Source: Siphonodentalium dalli | Taxonomy: Eukaryota; Mollusca; Scaphopoda; Gadilida; Siphonodentaliidae | Length of the DNA: 64,000 nt | Direction of reading: 5' to 3' | Assembly (NCBI GenBank): GCA_032622095.1 | Contig: CP136065.1 | Location: forward strand, 247,503,474 to 247,567,473 | In this document: positions 1 to 9,950 of the stretch, one piece after another | How the letters are laid out: every line of letters starts with the position of its first letter | How positions within the stretch are numbered: the stretch's first letter is position 1 | Notes under the pieces: generated by a model | The model's database searches: none | The model's input: only the letters and a program-made list of their open reading frames with translations | What the model was told of the DNA's origin: nothing | Made by a program: the position numbers and the translations under genes

Positions 1-133
1 CAAGCCACATTCCCTTTTTACATGACGTATGTCGGCTGGTTGGTTTTCCGGCCAGCTGGGTTATAGCCATTTATGCGTTGGCCAGAAAACCGGCCAATTT
101 TCCTGCCAACCGGGTTCAAAGGTTTTAATTCAC
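1..133. repeat. GGCCGG-rich relic next to MITE A1
   Basis: Short imperfect palindromic pieces around GGTTTTCCGGCCAGC and CCAGAAAACCGGCC precede MITE A1. They resemble the GGCCGGTTTTGGCCGG motif near the A-family right end and may be a decayed relative. No gene is seen here. Confidence 0.3.
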
Positions 134-533
134 TTAACCCTTTACCCAACAGAACGGCCCTGTGCCAATGCATTCTCTTATATATGCGAGTCGACCATAG
201 GTCGCCTTGCATATATAAGAGAATGCATTGGCTTAACACATTAAAAATTATAAAATTGTTAAAGAATGTAAGAAAAAATGGTAAAAAGTGTTAATTTTTT
301 TTTTTTTTTAGGCCAATGCATTCTCTTATATATGCGAGGCGACCTATGGTCGACTCGCATATATAAGAGAATGCATTGGCACAGGGCATAACTGTAACTA
401 TCACAATGTGGTCAAGGAGCCGGTTCCAATGATATCCATATTTGTATGGTTTTATTGAGACAGACCGAAGATATTTTAGGCTGTTGAAGCTTTATTTGGC
501 CGGTTTTGGCCGGTTTGTTGGGTAAAGGGTTAA
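134..533 (+). mobile_element. Family A MITE, copy A1 (TTAA type, two hairpins)
   Basis: TTAA target copies flank terminal inverted repeats CCCTTTACCCAACA and TGTTGGGTAAAGGG. TTAA with CCC...GGG ends is the piggyBac pattern. Inside are two opposed hairpins (165-231 and 313-379) separated by a T/A-rich spacer, then a 150-bp unique tail ending GGCCGGTTTTGGCCGG. No coding capacity, so non-autonomous. Confidence 0.85.
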
Positions 534-590
534 AACCAAATGAAAATACCTAAATCCAACTGAAATAATCTAAAATCGTTGTTTTTTGTA

Positions 591-600
591 TTTGCAGGTA
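591..600 (+). promoter_or_regulatory. Splice acceptor of the BTB gene exon
   Basis: A T-rich tract (GTTTTTTGTATTTGCAG) ends in AG at 596-597. The exon begins GTA ATG, so 1-597 is probably intron, including MITE A1 whose right end lies about 65 bp upstream. Confidence 0.6.
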
Positions 601-1884
601 ATGGATGACCAGAAACAGGAGGAACAACAAGTAAGCTCCCCGGTCAGCGCAACATCCTCCGACGGCAACCACATCCTCCGTGACGAAGTCGACTTCATTA
701 GCAACGTCTCACAATTCTTCAACCAAGAATCACTCAGTGACATCCTGCTCAAAGTCGAAGACAGCAAATATTTCGGACACAAGTTCGTTCTCGCCAAATC
801 TAGTGATGTGTTCCGGACTATGTTATATGATAGCCGATTTGAGAAAAGTGAAAACTCCGGTGTTCTTGATTTGAACGAGTCTGCTGAGTGTCAGGCCGTT
901 TTTGATAAATTTTTACGTTTCTTGTACACGGCAGAAATATCCATCAACACGGATACCGCTGTGGGAATTCTGTGTCTCGCTGACAAATACAATGTAATCT
1001 CACTAAAGTCACTGTGTACGCGGTACATGGTGGAACACACGAAATCTCCAAAAGTTCACAATGCCTTGACATGGTATTCATGGGCCAAAATTCTCCACTT
1101 AGCAGACCTCATCGAGCAGTGCGCTAAAACAATAGCATGGAATGCCGAGGAGATACTACATTCGTCAGCGTGGATGTCGATGGAAGTCGACTTTGTCGAT
1201 GATATTCTGAACAATTCCAATCTCGTGATGAATAATGAATATCAGCTTTACTGCTCGGTGGTTGATTGGTTAAAACAGGAAAGTCATGTCGACCACTTAG
1301 CGAAACACGCCAAGAGGCTCCTCCCACTTATACGATTCCCGCAGCTGATGGTGACGCAGCTTTACGAAATCGAATGCAGTGATTTCGCACAAAGGTTGGA
1401 AACGTCTGAAATAATCCATGATTTAATAGGAAAGGCTTATCGATTTCGCTCTCTTTGTCCATCGCAATCAACTGTCAACATTCATTTCAACGAAAAGTTT
1501 TACTTGCCTAGAAATTACACACATCTTGTTGTTGACACAGTTCGTATGCAGAATACTATGAGGTTCGGGATTCAAGTTGACGTTCGGACTTACGTTGGCC
1601 CTGTTCCTTCCGTTACGAAGGAGGGCGACTGGAAAATTACTTACAGGAAAAATATGGAACAATGGGCGTTACAAATATACTGCCATGAATCTGCAATGGT
1701 GAGCGGTGAGGCACAGATCGAAGCGACCGTCGTTATTTATAACGAGAATGAGAAAGCGATTCAGGTTGAGCAGACGGACACGTTTATATGTACTCGCGGG
1801 AACCATCTACCACTTACAGTGAATGTCGCTTACCCGGAGGACTCAAAAACTATGGCTGTTATTATAAAGCCCATTCCAGAATAG
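601..1884 (+). CDS. BTBD17: BTB/POZ-BACK protein, BTBD17-like (last coding exon)
   Basis: An open frame of 427 codons from the ATG at 601 to the TAG at 1882-1884. The start is chosen because 591-597 (TTTGCAG) reads as a splice acceptor directly before GTA-ATG; an upstream exon may add residues in frame. Residues about 35-145 form a BTB/POZ fold (SLSDILLKVED, HKFVLAKSSDVFR, FLRFLYT, ADKYNV) and about 148-255 a BACK domain (LYCSVVDWLKQE, VDFVDDIL). The C-terminal 150 residues look like the beta-rich tail of BTBD17-type proteins. BTB-BACK proteins usually dimerise and often act as adaptors; BTBD17 itself is poorly characterised. Vertebrate BTBD17 has a signal peptide; the visible N-terminus (MDDQKQEEQQ) has none, so an upstream exon could supply one. 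The BTB-BACK assignment is strong; the choice of BTBD17 over other family members rests on overall resemblance only. Confidence 0.85.
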   Translation: MDDQKQEEQQVSSPVSATSSDGNHILRDEVDFISNVSQFFNQESLSDILLKVEDSKYFGHKFVLAKSSDVFRTMLYDSRFEKSENSGVLDLNESAECQAVFDKFLRFLYTAEISINTDTAVGILCLADKYNVISLKSLCTRYMVEHTKSPKVHNALTWYSWAKILHLADLIEQCAKTIAWNAEEILHSSAWMSMEVDFVDDILNNSNLVMNNEYQLYCSVVDWLKQESHVDHLAKHAKRLLPLIRFPQLMVTQLYEIECSDFAQRLETSEIIHDLIGKAYRFRSLCPSQSTVNIHFNEKFYLPRNYTHLVVDTVRMQNTMRFGIQVDVRTYVGPVPSVTKEGDWKITYRKNMEQWALQIYCHESAMVSGEAQIEATVVIYNENEKAIQVEQTDTFICTRGNHLPLTVNVAYPEDSKTMAVIIKPIPE

Positions 1885-2303
1885 AGCAATAGTACTCAAT
1901 GAACTATACCATAGGTGCACGGCGCCAAAATTCGCAATTCCAGATGGAATTTACATGATCAGTTTTCTGCAGATAGTTATGAGAAAGTATATTTGTTAGA
2001 AAACCTTTTTTAATACAATTTTGGCCCAATATTTAAATAGAAAACTTCTCACCAAAATGTGGCCATTTTCAATTTGAAAATTTAATTTACTTCCTCCTCC
2101 CTATGTGGGATGGGAAATGAACTAATGATTTCATTGTATCACATTTCAGTAGGCTTATTGAAAATTTAAGTTTTTATTTTGGGTTTCTAATGTTATATAG
2201 TCTATTTAGAAAGCACGGTTTCATGGTTTATGGTTAACTATACTCTAATTTCATAAGTTCCTATTTCTGTTGAAGTCTTTAATAACAGAAAATAGTCTTA
2301 CAA
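1885..2303 (+). other. 3' untranslated and downstream sequence of the BTB gene
   Basis: AT-rich sequence after the TAG. No AATAAA was seen before 2700; an ATTAAA at about 2690 is the nearest variant poly(A) signal, so the transcript end is uncertain. No further coding signal. Confidence 0.4.
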
Positions 2304-2305
2304 TA

Positions 2306-2489
2306 CAGTAATGCTCTAAATAATTGACTCCTTAACCACAGCCGAATTATGGGTAACTTTTCAGGATTTAGTCAGAAATATGGCTTGTTGCATTCGATGA
2401 ATGGCAACAAGCCATATTTCTGACTAAATCCTGAAAAGTTACCCATAATTCGGCTGTGGTTAAGGAGTCGATTATTTAGAGCATTACTG
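2306..2489. mobile_element. Tc1/mariner-like foldback MITE, copy T1
   Basis: An almost perfect palindrome: CAGTAATGCTCTAAATAATT at the left pairs with AGCATTACTG at the right, flanked by TA on both sides (2304-2305, 2490-2491). CAGT...ACTG ends with TA duplications are the Tc1/mariner pattern. No transposase. Other copies lie at 13420, 16040 (half), 29067 and 56361. Confidence 0.8.
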
Positions 2490-2969
2490 TAGTTTCATAG
2501 TACCTTTGTTTGAACTTAAATCCACTATCATGGCACTATAATTTTAATACTTAGGGCCAATCTGGTCAGCGCTGATATTTAGAGCTAAAGGCATTAAGAA
2601 CATGAATTATATATTTGAAAATTGATCATGTGTTTCATCTTGGATTCACAGCTTCAGTGCTAATACCCCACACACTGCCTCACGCACATATTAAACTAGC
2701 TGCACCCATTTGTTAAACAATAGACAGACTTCAGTCAGGCTTTTAAATCATTTTCACCTAATTTTAACACAGGCATATTATTGATGTTGTACCCATTCCA
2801 TTAACTCTGGAAAGTTACATAGCTGGATGATTTTTGCATATAATGCTCAATAGCTATAATTTTTCAACTTGAGGGTTTTATTTTTGTAAATTTCCAAGAA
2901 CTGCTGCCAAAACAACAATCATCACCATAAGCTTATTGTGTATTAAAGACCCACTTAATTTTCGAACCA

Positions 2970-3368
2970 CCAGATCACATTATATATAACAAATTCCATA
3001 TTTATATATACCATTTGAAAGAGGAAGCTCCAAATCATTGTATTATCAACTGATCCGGTCGAATAAACTGGGAACATTGTTTTGGTCGAGGTACTGAGGT
3101 GTGTTCTGTGATTAATTTTGATCCAGATTGTACTATAAAGTCTATAATAATCAATGGAAGGGGAATAACTCTATCTCTTAGTTTGAATTCTGATACATTC
3201 TGGATTAACAAGGGGGGAGTCTTGGAATGAATCTGAGAACCTCTATCACTTGGTGGACACTCCAAGGCCACAGCTGTTCCATATTCTGGTGGAATATATA
3301 TATTTTTGGTTCCTCTTCCAAATGGTATTATATATAATATGGGATATGTTGTGTATAATGTAATCTGG
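2970..3368. mobile_element. Inverted-repeat element, about 399 bp, unclassified
   Basis: The left arm (CCAGATCACATTATATATAA, continuing to ACCATTTGAAAGAGGAA) pairs imperfectly over about 57 bp with the right arm ending in ATAATGTAATCTGG. The 280-bp centre has no convincing gene. The target duplication is unclear. Confidence 0.55.
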
Positions 3369-3486
3369 TCATTTGAAAATTATGTGGGCCTTTAATGTCC
3401 TTGCCTCCAGCATTGAACCAAATTTCCTTTCCCTTACCCACCAGTGACATCATCCATACATAGATGTTTGTATTTTCTTCACATAA

Positions 3487-3660
3487 TTAACATTTAATTC
3501 CGAATGCTCAAATGTGTTTTATGATATCGCCTTTAAATTAACATTTAATTCTGAATGCCGAAACTTTTTTATGTTCTCCCCTTTAAATTAATATTTAATT
3601 ATGAATTCTGAAATGTTTTTACGATCTCCCCTTTAAATAAATTAACATTAATTCTGAATG
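3487..3660. repeat. Tandem repeat, three degenerate units of about 60 bp
   Basis: Units share AACATTTAATTCTGAATG and CTCCCCTTTAAAT. Units have diverged by substitutions and small indels. Confidence 0.65.
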
Positions 3661-3742
3661 TACTGTACTCTAAATCCGTCCTTTTATGGGACCATCTCCT
3701 ATTATACTCAACAGAATATATGCAACAAATTTGAGCCATGGA

Positions 3743-3971
3743 TTAGCCCTTTGAGTGCCAGGTCAATTTTTGTATCAACCCATATACCCTGTGCCAATGC
3801 ATTCTCTTATATATGCGAGTCGACCATAGGTCGCCTCGCATATATAAGAGAATGCATTGGCCTAACATTTTTTTTTTTTTACAATTTTGATAATTTATTC
3901 TTATATTCTTTAACAGACTTATTTTGTAGGTTTAGGGCCGATGAGATCGGCCCCTGGCACTCAAAGGGTTT
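3743..3971. mobile_element. Family B MITE, copy B1 (one hairpin)
   Basis: Ends CCCTTTGAGTGCCA and TGGCACTCAAAGGG; flanks TTAG and TTTG look like a mutated TTAA duplication. One hairpin (about 3793-3861) is followed by a T-run and a GGGCCGATGAGATCGGCCCC palindrome near the right end. Confidence 0.75.
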
Positions 3972-4396
3972 GTGCAAAATACACTCATGTGCTCTATGAG
4001 TGATGTTAACAATATGGTAATTATAATGAAAATGAGTTTATGACTCGAGTATAATATGAGATGGTCCCATAAATCGCCGGATTTAGTGTACAGTCTCCTT
4101 TTTAAATTTCATACCATTGAAATTATAACGATACTTTGTACCAGATTATTTCTTTCATTTATCTCAAAAACAGCATGAATCACATTACTTTAAATTCTGA
4201 AAAACTGAGAAATTCTGTGTTTCGTATAGATTTTTACTTGGCTGGCTAAATCTAAAGATTGACACGAAAAATTTATGCTTGGAAATTTTGTATATATATA
4301 TTCACTATTTGAAAGGACTTTTGTGTCTGTAACAGACATACAAAATGGACCACCCTAGATGACCATGTATAGGTATAAGTTGATTCAAATGTGTTG
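3972..4396. other. Unannotated intergenic sequence
   Basis: AT-rich and low-complexity in places. No coding frame, RNA gene or repeat family was recognised. Confidence 0.4.
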
Positions 4397-4560
4397 TAGA
4401 TGTGGCTTTGGTGCATATCTGATGTACATGTATGAGATAAATAGTATTTGTGGCTTTGGTGCATATCTTATGTATGAGATAAATGGTATTTGTGGCTTTG
4501 GTCTCCACGGGAAGATGCATGTGTGATATATGAAATATATTGTATTTGTGGCTTCAATCT
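4397..4560. repeat. Degenerate tandem repeat, about 50-bp units
   Basis: Three to four units share TATTTGTGGCTTTGGTGCAT followed by an ATGTATGAGATAAAT-like stretch. Several short minus-strand open frames here simply read through the repeat. Confidence 0.65.
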
Positions 4561-5189
4561 CTGTACGAGCGATATCATGTTGCTTATGTGACAAAACACA
4601 ATAAAAGTGTTGACATATAAATGCCTCCAATTATTCAAGCCAGGTATCATGTTGACAGGCTCGGTCCGCAATTTATTGTAACAAATTCTTTTTATGTAAA
4701 GGTAAGTCAAAGAAATTCCTCAAGCCCAAATATAGATGATAAAGTCTAGAGCTGCATTAAGTTCGATAAACTACACACAAGTATTTATCAAACTATCACA
4801 TACCACTAACATATGAAAATAAGACATTGTTTTGTAAAAATTTTAATTTACAAAATAAATCGCATGTGTCCAAAACCTCTGCATGTCACGAGACCCAATT
4901 AAGTTATATATTTGAATTCAAATCTCCTTAATTAAATTTTTTGAAAGTAGAAATGGATCTCGCTCTGTTGTGTTAGTGCCCATTTCTCCGATTTAGACCA
5001 AATTTGTAAAACATCCTGAAGTGTATCTTAGAATACGACCCTGGATCAGTATAGAAGGCAACTTGGGAGACAGGGACTAGCCTAGAAGGTGACTTGGGAG
5101 ACAAATTGTACCATTTCTCCTTATTTTTGTCCAAGGCGGTGGGGGAGTGATTTCTCTCTCATATATCAGTATGCATATGTTCAAACAGC
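4561..5189. other. Unannotated intergenic sequence
   Basis: Nothing recognised except a small direct duplication near 5051-5102 (AGAAGGCAACTTGGGAGACA and AGAAGGTGACTTGGGAGACA). Confidence 0.35.
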
Positions 5190-5502
5190 ATAGACTCAGA
5201 TTGAAGTTCCCAAGTGATGAATATTGTGATTTACACCCATTGGAAACCTTGATTATGCAATGTGTCATCTGCCAATTTGGGGATATAGAGAAACTGAACT
5301 GAAAAAGAAATAGAATCTGTGTGAAGAAGTTTCTTTAGAAATTTGATAATAAAGGAACTTTCCTGAGAAGATGATGCCAAAGCAGAATGAGGTCCCCAGA
5401 GGGTGAATTTATTGATGCTAGCCCACTATGCAGGATAGTGTCACTAAATTCACCCTATGTGGACCTCATTCTGCAAATGACAGACACTAAAACTCAGACT
5501 TG
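5190..5502. mobile_element. hAT-like family F MITE, right part (F1)
   Basis: Carries the family's right foldback: GAATGAGGTCCCCAGAGGGT near 5387 pairs with the arm ending in CCTCATTCTGCAAATGACAG. The right end CTCAGACTTG matches the CAAGCCTGAG-type ends of other copies. The left end was not found. Confidence 0.6.
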
Positions 5503-5916
5503 GTCGGCACGGACTCCTCTTAAAACACCTAAGCTGCTGTTTACACCAGGTTCAGCTGAACTCAATTAAAATGAAGCCATTGAGTTGGAGATTGTGCATT
5601 GTTCCTACCAGGTAACTGCTACATCACTGTCGACGCTTGATACTCTTTCCTAAAGAAATTGACATGAATGGTAGCATTTACATTACAAAGGGGCGGGGTT
5701 GGGTAGAGCCTGTATTGTCATTTTCATGTCAATTTTTTAAAAACTTAGTACATATATCAACAAGCATGGGAACCTGCGCACCAGCGATTTTGAGTTTGGT
5801 CAGACTCATTTTGGCAGAGTTATTGCTCTTTTTCGACATAGAATCTATATCCTGGGACGCATCATTTGTTCGAGCCTGTATTATTTAGTGAATATGCACT
5901 AAATTACAGGCTGAAA

Positions 5917-6760
5917 CGGGCTCCTTTTGGGGGCCTTTTTCAGCATCGGACGGGCCCTTTTGGGAGCCTTTATTCAGCGTCGGACGGGCCTTTTGGGAGC
6001 CTTTATTCAGCGTCTGAGGGGCCTTTTGGGAGCCTTTTTTCAGCGTCGGACGGGCCCTTTTGGGGGCCTTTATTCAGCGTCGGAGCGGCCTTTTGGGAGC
6101 CTTTATTCAGCATTGGAGTGGCCTTTTGGGAGCCTTTATTCAGCGTCTGAGGGGCCTTTTGGGAGCCTTTATTCAGCATCGGAGCGGCCTTTTGGGAGCC
6201 TTTTTTCAGCGTCGGACGGGCCCTTTTGGGGGCCTTTATTCAGCGTCGGAGCGGCCTTTTGGGAGCCTTTATTCAGCATTGGAGTGGCCTTTTGGGAGCC
6301 TTTATTCAGCGTCTGAGGGGCCTTTTGGGAGCCTTTATTCAGCATCGGAGCGGCCTTTTGGGAGCCTTTATTCAGCGTCGGAGGGGCCTTTTGGGAGCCT
6401 TTATTCAGCGTCTGAGGGGCCTTTTGGGAGCATTTATTCAGCGTCGGAGGGGCCTTTTGGGAGCCTTTATTCAGCATCGGAGCGGCCTTTTGGGAGCCTT
6501 TATTCAGCGTCTGAGGGGTCTTTTGGGAGCCTTTATTCAGCGTCGGAGGGGCCTTTTGGGAGCCTTTATTCAGCGTCGGACGGGCCTTTTGGGAACCTTT
6601 ATTCAGCGTCTGAGGGGCCTTTTGGGAGCCTTTATTCAGCGTCGGAGGGGCCTTTTGGGAGCCTTTATTCAGCGTCGGACGGGCCTTTTGGGAACCTTTA
6701 TTCAGCGTCTGAGGGGCCTTTTGGGAGCCTTTATTCAGCATCTGAGGGGCCTTTTGGACC
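5917..6760. repeat. 33-bp minisatellite, about 25 units
   Basis: The unit reads GGCCTTTTGGGAGCCTTTAT then TCAGCGTCGGACG. Because 33 is divisible by 3 and the unit has no stop in several frames, long open frames run through it on both strands (for example 6060-6968 plus and 6169-6771 minus). Higher-order structure is visible: a five-unit block (about 6060-6224) is repeated directly at 6225, and a three-unit block recurs near 6550-6715. No evidence that it is translated. Confidence 0.9.
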
Positions 6761-7030
6761 AAAATATTCACATAGGTTCTTATTCGACTTATTTGATTCT
6801 GAAATAAGCAAAGCCCATAGTGGACTTATACCCATTATTCTGTTGAATGGCGCAGGCCACAGTGAAAACACATATACAAAGAGCATACAACTGGTCTGCA
6901 AATATTCAAATTTATTTGATTCTGAAAACACGGTTATAACCCTGAGTCACCACACCAAATTTGGTTGAAATCGGTCTTGAGGTCTGGGAGAATAATCCGA
7001 ACAAACAGACGGACAGATCCTACTCTTTTA
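6761..7030. repeat. Degenerate mollusc-type dispersed repeat tail
   Basis: CACCAAATTTGGTTGAAATC followed by AACAAACAGACGGACAGATC. The same combination closes the repeats at 46290-46650 and 59390-60040. Confidence 0.45.
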
Positions 7031-9238
7031 CATATAGATATTGGTGTAATCAATTTCTCCTAGTTTGTAGTATAGGGATCTGAAACCCATAAATCCTTCG
7101 TTGGGGGGACATTTTGGTCAGCAACATTTTATTTAAATTTTGTTATTAATTGCATATACATGTATATGGTTATAATGGGGCATTATCAACAAAAATGACC
7201 GAAAACGCAAGCGCCCATCAAAAAGTAATAGAGCGTTTATAGACCGGTCATTTTTTTATGGGGAATCTCCTAGTTCAAATATATTTAACAAATCCGAGAA
7301 ATGTGTAGTCTTGTATTCAAATATGCAGTTTATGGCATGAGTTGGGAAGATAATTTAAGAACCCAAAGACTTAAAAGTGTTATGCTTCTGTGATCATAGG
7401 GTCTGAGTGCCATAAATTGTCAGCTAATAACACAAGTGCTGTTCTGTGCTTATTATGCACCTAACCAACATCTCCTATCCGAAGATTTTGTTATCCATAA
7501 AGGGATTTAAAAGTTCCGTCTGCATTTTAGATTGAAATGTCATTTACGCCGCGTATATCCAACATCATTTCCAATCCACATTTAAGTGTGGAATGGCTGA
7601 AAAATTATAGAATGTTATGGTACATAGGATCGGGGAGTGTTCAGGCATATAATAAAAAACAAATCTGAATTTGAACTAATTTTTTTTTAATTTTGACAAA
7701 GCAACTCAGCTAGTAACGATCTACAGTGAAGTAAAATGACAGTGATGTAACGGTGATGAGACGACAATGATAAAATGTGGACGAATTGTGCAGCAGTCTG
7801 GTTTAATGTACAAATCAAAATCACAGAGAATCCAACTCTCAGCTGCAAGTATACTCAAAATGGCTGCATTTTTCCTCGGACACCTCATTTGTTATTATAA
7901 ATTATTGTGGTGGATTTATAATAACATGGGATGACATTGAAGGCGCAGGGTTTATATTCAACTGAGTCTCAGACCATAAAGCCATCAATGTCAAACCATG
8001 CTATCGTCAATCAACCCCAAAAATGTATTTGTTCCAACAGTCTTGGTCACTCGTGACAATTTGACATTTTACTGGAAGTATGATAAAAAAATAGATGTCA
8101 AAATCTCCTATTGTCTCTTCACAACGTGCTTCACTGTGGTCATCATGAAGTAGTCTGGTGAGATATAGTGAGGTCTGTCTGTGTGGCTCAAGACATCAAT
8201 ATAGAATTTATAAAATGCTTCCTCAAAATGCCAATCAGATATTTCATACATAACTATTTCTTTACAGAAAAAGGCAATTCAGTGTAAAAAGGCATTCTCT
8301 TAGAATAATGACCCATTAGAATTCTAGCATATTGGTTTCATGATACATATTGTCAACAAAAATACAGTGTCCGAGGAAAAATCCAAATACTGATCATACA
8401 ATATGGTGGGAATGTAAGAGGAAAATTTGAATATCATAGAAGGAACATGTACTACAATACAAGAACACACAGGAAACTAGATCTTAAAACAACTATATTC
8501 ATAAAGAGGCAGGCCTGGTTTGATTGTCTTAGGGTCAAGGTTTGTATTTAATATACATCGAAAGTTTGATAAAAATATATTTCACATGGGCAAGTTTCAA
8601 CAGTAATAAGTGATATGTTCTATGAAATTTTTTATTTTTTTTTATGTCCAGAGATAGTATATTCGTATACATCTCCATTTTAATTAGAAATAAAGATAAT
8701 TGTTTCAGTTCTTTTCATCTGAAGATTTTTTTTTGGTTGAAAAATTTAGTTTTTTTTCTCATGAAAAATATCTAGAAGCATAAAAAAAGAATATTTTTTT
8801 AACATCAAAATATGAAGTGGAGATTTCAAAGTGCGCTGAACAACTTAACACGCAGCATATCTAATCAAATAATTCCAACGTAAAAATATGGTAATGGTAT
8901 CAAACATCTGGAAGATAGTTTACAATAGATTCCAGGATGATAAGTGAGACATCTGAGTTTATGGAAAAAGAAACAATTGAATGGTATTTGAACTTCTAAA
9001 TATGAGAGAGGGAGATTATGAAGCACACAGAGCCTACCCCTATAACACACACCATGTGTAATTAAATAATTTCAAAGCAATTTATTGTTGTAATATCAAA
9101 CTGTTCCAAGACCTATATAAACATACATACATCCCCCCACTGTCTTTTCCAATTTAAAATGTATCATTTTAGGCCACTTAAATTAATGAATTGGATATCA
9201 GGCAATCAAGCGTTTTGATCAACAGAGAAGGGGGATTT
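7031..9238. other. Intergenic stretch without recognised genes
   Basis: AT-rich. The only structure noted is a 16-bp inverted pair, TTTTTCCTCGGACAC near 7869 and GTGTCCGAGGAAAAA near 8369, about 500 bp apart, which could be ends of an old element. No RNA gene recognised. Confidence 0.35.
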
Positions 9239-9239
9239 T

Positions 9240-9597
9240 TAGTGAATGTTCCGACGACCACGATTCAATCGTAAGTGGAGGAATCGGGCCTGACGAAATC
9301 GTGGATAGTTTATTCACACGATTGCGATGTTGTCATAGATGATGATATTGTATGTTGTTCATTAGCATGCGATTGACTGCCCTACGATCATTCCAGCTAA
9401 GATTATTACGTACACACGACTGCGATTATGTCGCAAGTGGAGGTAGCCAAGGATATGCCACGATTTCGCATACAGTGCTTGATATTTTTTTTTTACTTAC
9501 GATATTGTCGTGAGCATGCGCAATCCAACTACCGGTTACTTCCTATGACGGAAATCTTTCCACTTACAATTGAATCGTGGTCGTCTAACGTTCACTT
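9240..9597. mobile_element. Inverted-repeat MITE, about 358 bp (possibly Harbinger-like)
   Basis: Left end GTGAATGTTCCGACGACCAC pairs with right end GTGGTCGTCTAACGTTCAC, and the arms extend about 38 bp through CACGATTCAAT. TTA flanks both ends, which would fit the 3-bp TTA target of PIF/Harbinger elements. Class assignment is tentative. Confidence 0.65.
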
Positions 9598-9689
9598 AGT
9601 TTAAAAGGATGGTCAGGGCAAGAATACAGCAACAAGAGCAGATATTGATAAATCAGATCTCTCAACAATACTCCCACCTACTATTATAT

Positions 9690-9950
9690 TTAACCCTTTC
9701 ATGACGGAAAATGCACTGGTGCAGCATTAAAGATACTGTGCCAGTGCATTCTCTTATATATGCGACTCTCCCATAAGGGACCTTGTATATATAAGAGAAT
9801 GCAATGGCTCACAAGGTCAAGGTAAATTTTGTTAGGCCAATGTATTCTAATATATGCAAAGCTCCCTATGGGAGACTGCCATATATAAGAGAATGCATTG
9901 GCACATGGTTTTCACAAAATTTCAGAAAGCTCCAGTCATGGAAGGGTTAA
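9690..9950. mobile_element. Family C MITE, copy C1 (two hairpins)
   Basis: TTAA duplications flank CCCTTTCATGAC and GTCATGGAAGGG ends. Two opposed hairpins carry a CTCCC-ATA-GGGAG type tip rather than the CGACC-ATA-GGTCG tip of families A and B. The outer sequence (GCACTGGTGCAGCATTAAA; TTTCACAAAATTTCAGAAAG) is unrelated to A and B. Confidence 0.8.

Noticed and set aside
586-600. In-frame TTG start and residues MYLQV before the BTB protein
   Set aside because: These bases include the polypyrimidine tract and AG of an acceptor; the ATG at 601 or an upstream exon is more likely.
6060-6968. 302-codon plus-strand frame and 200-codon minus-strand frame
   Set aside because: Both only read through the 33-bp minisatellite; several frames are open at once, there is no start context and no known domain.
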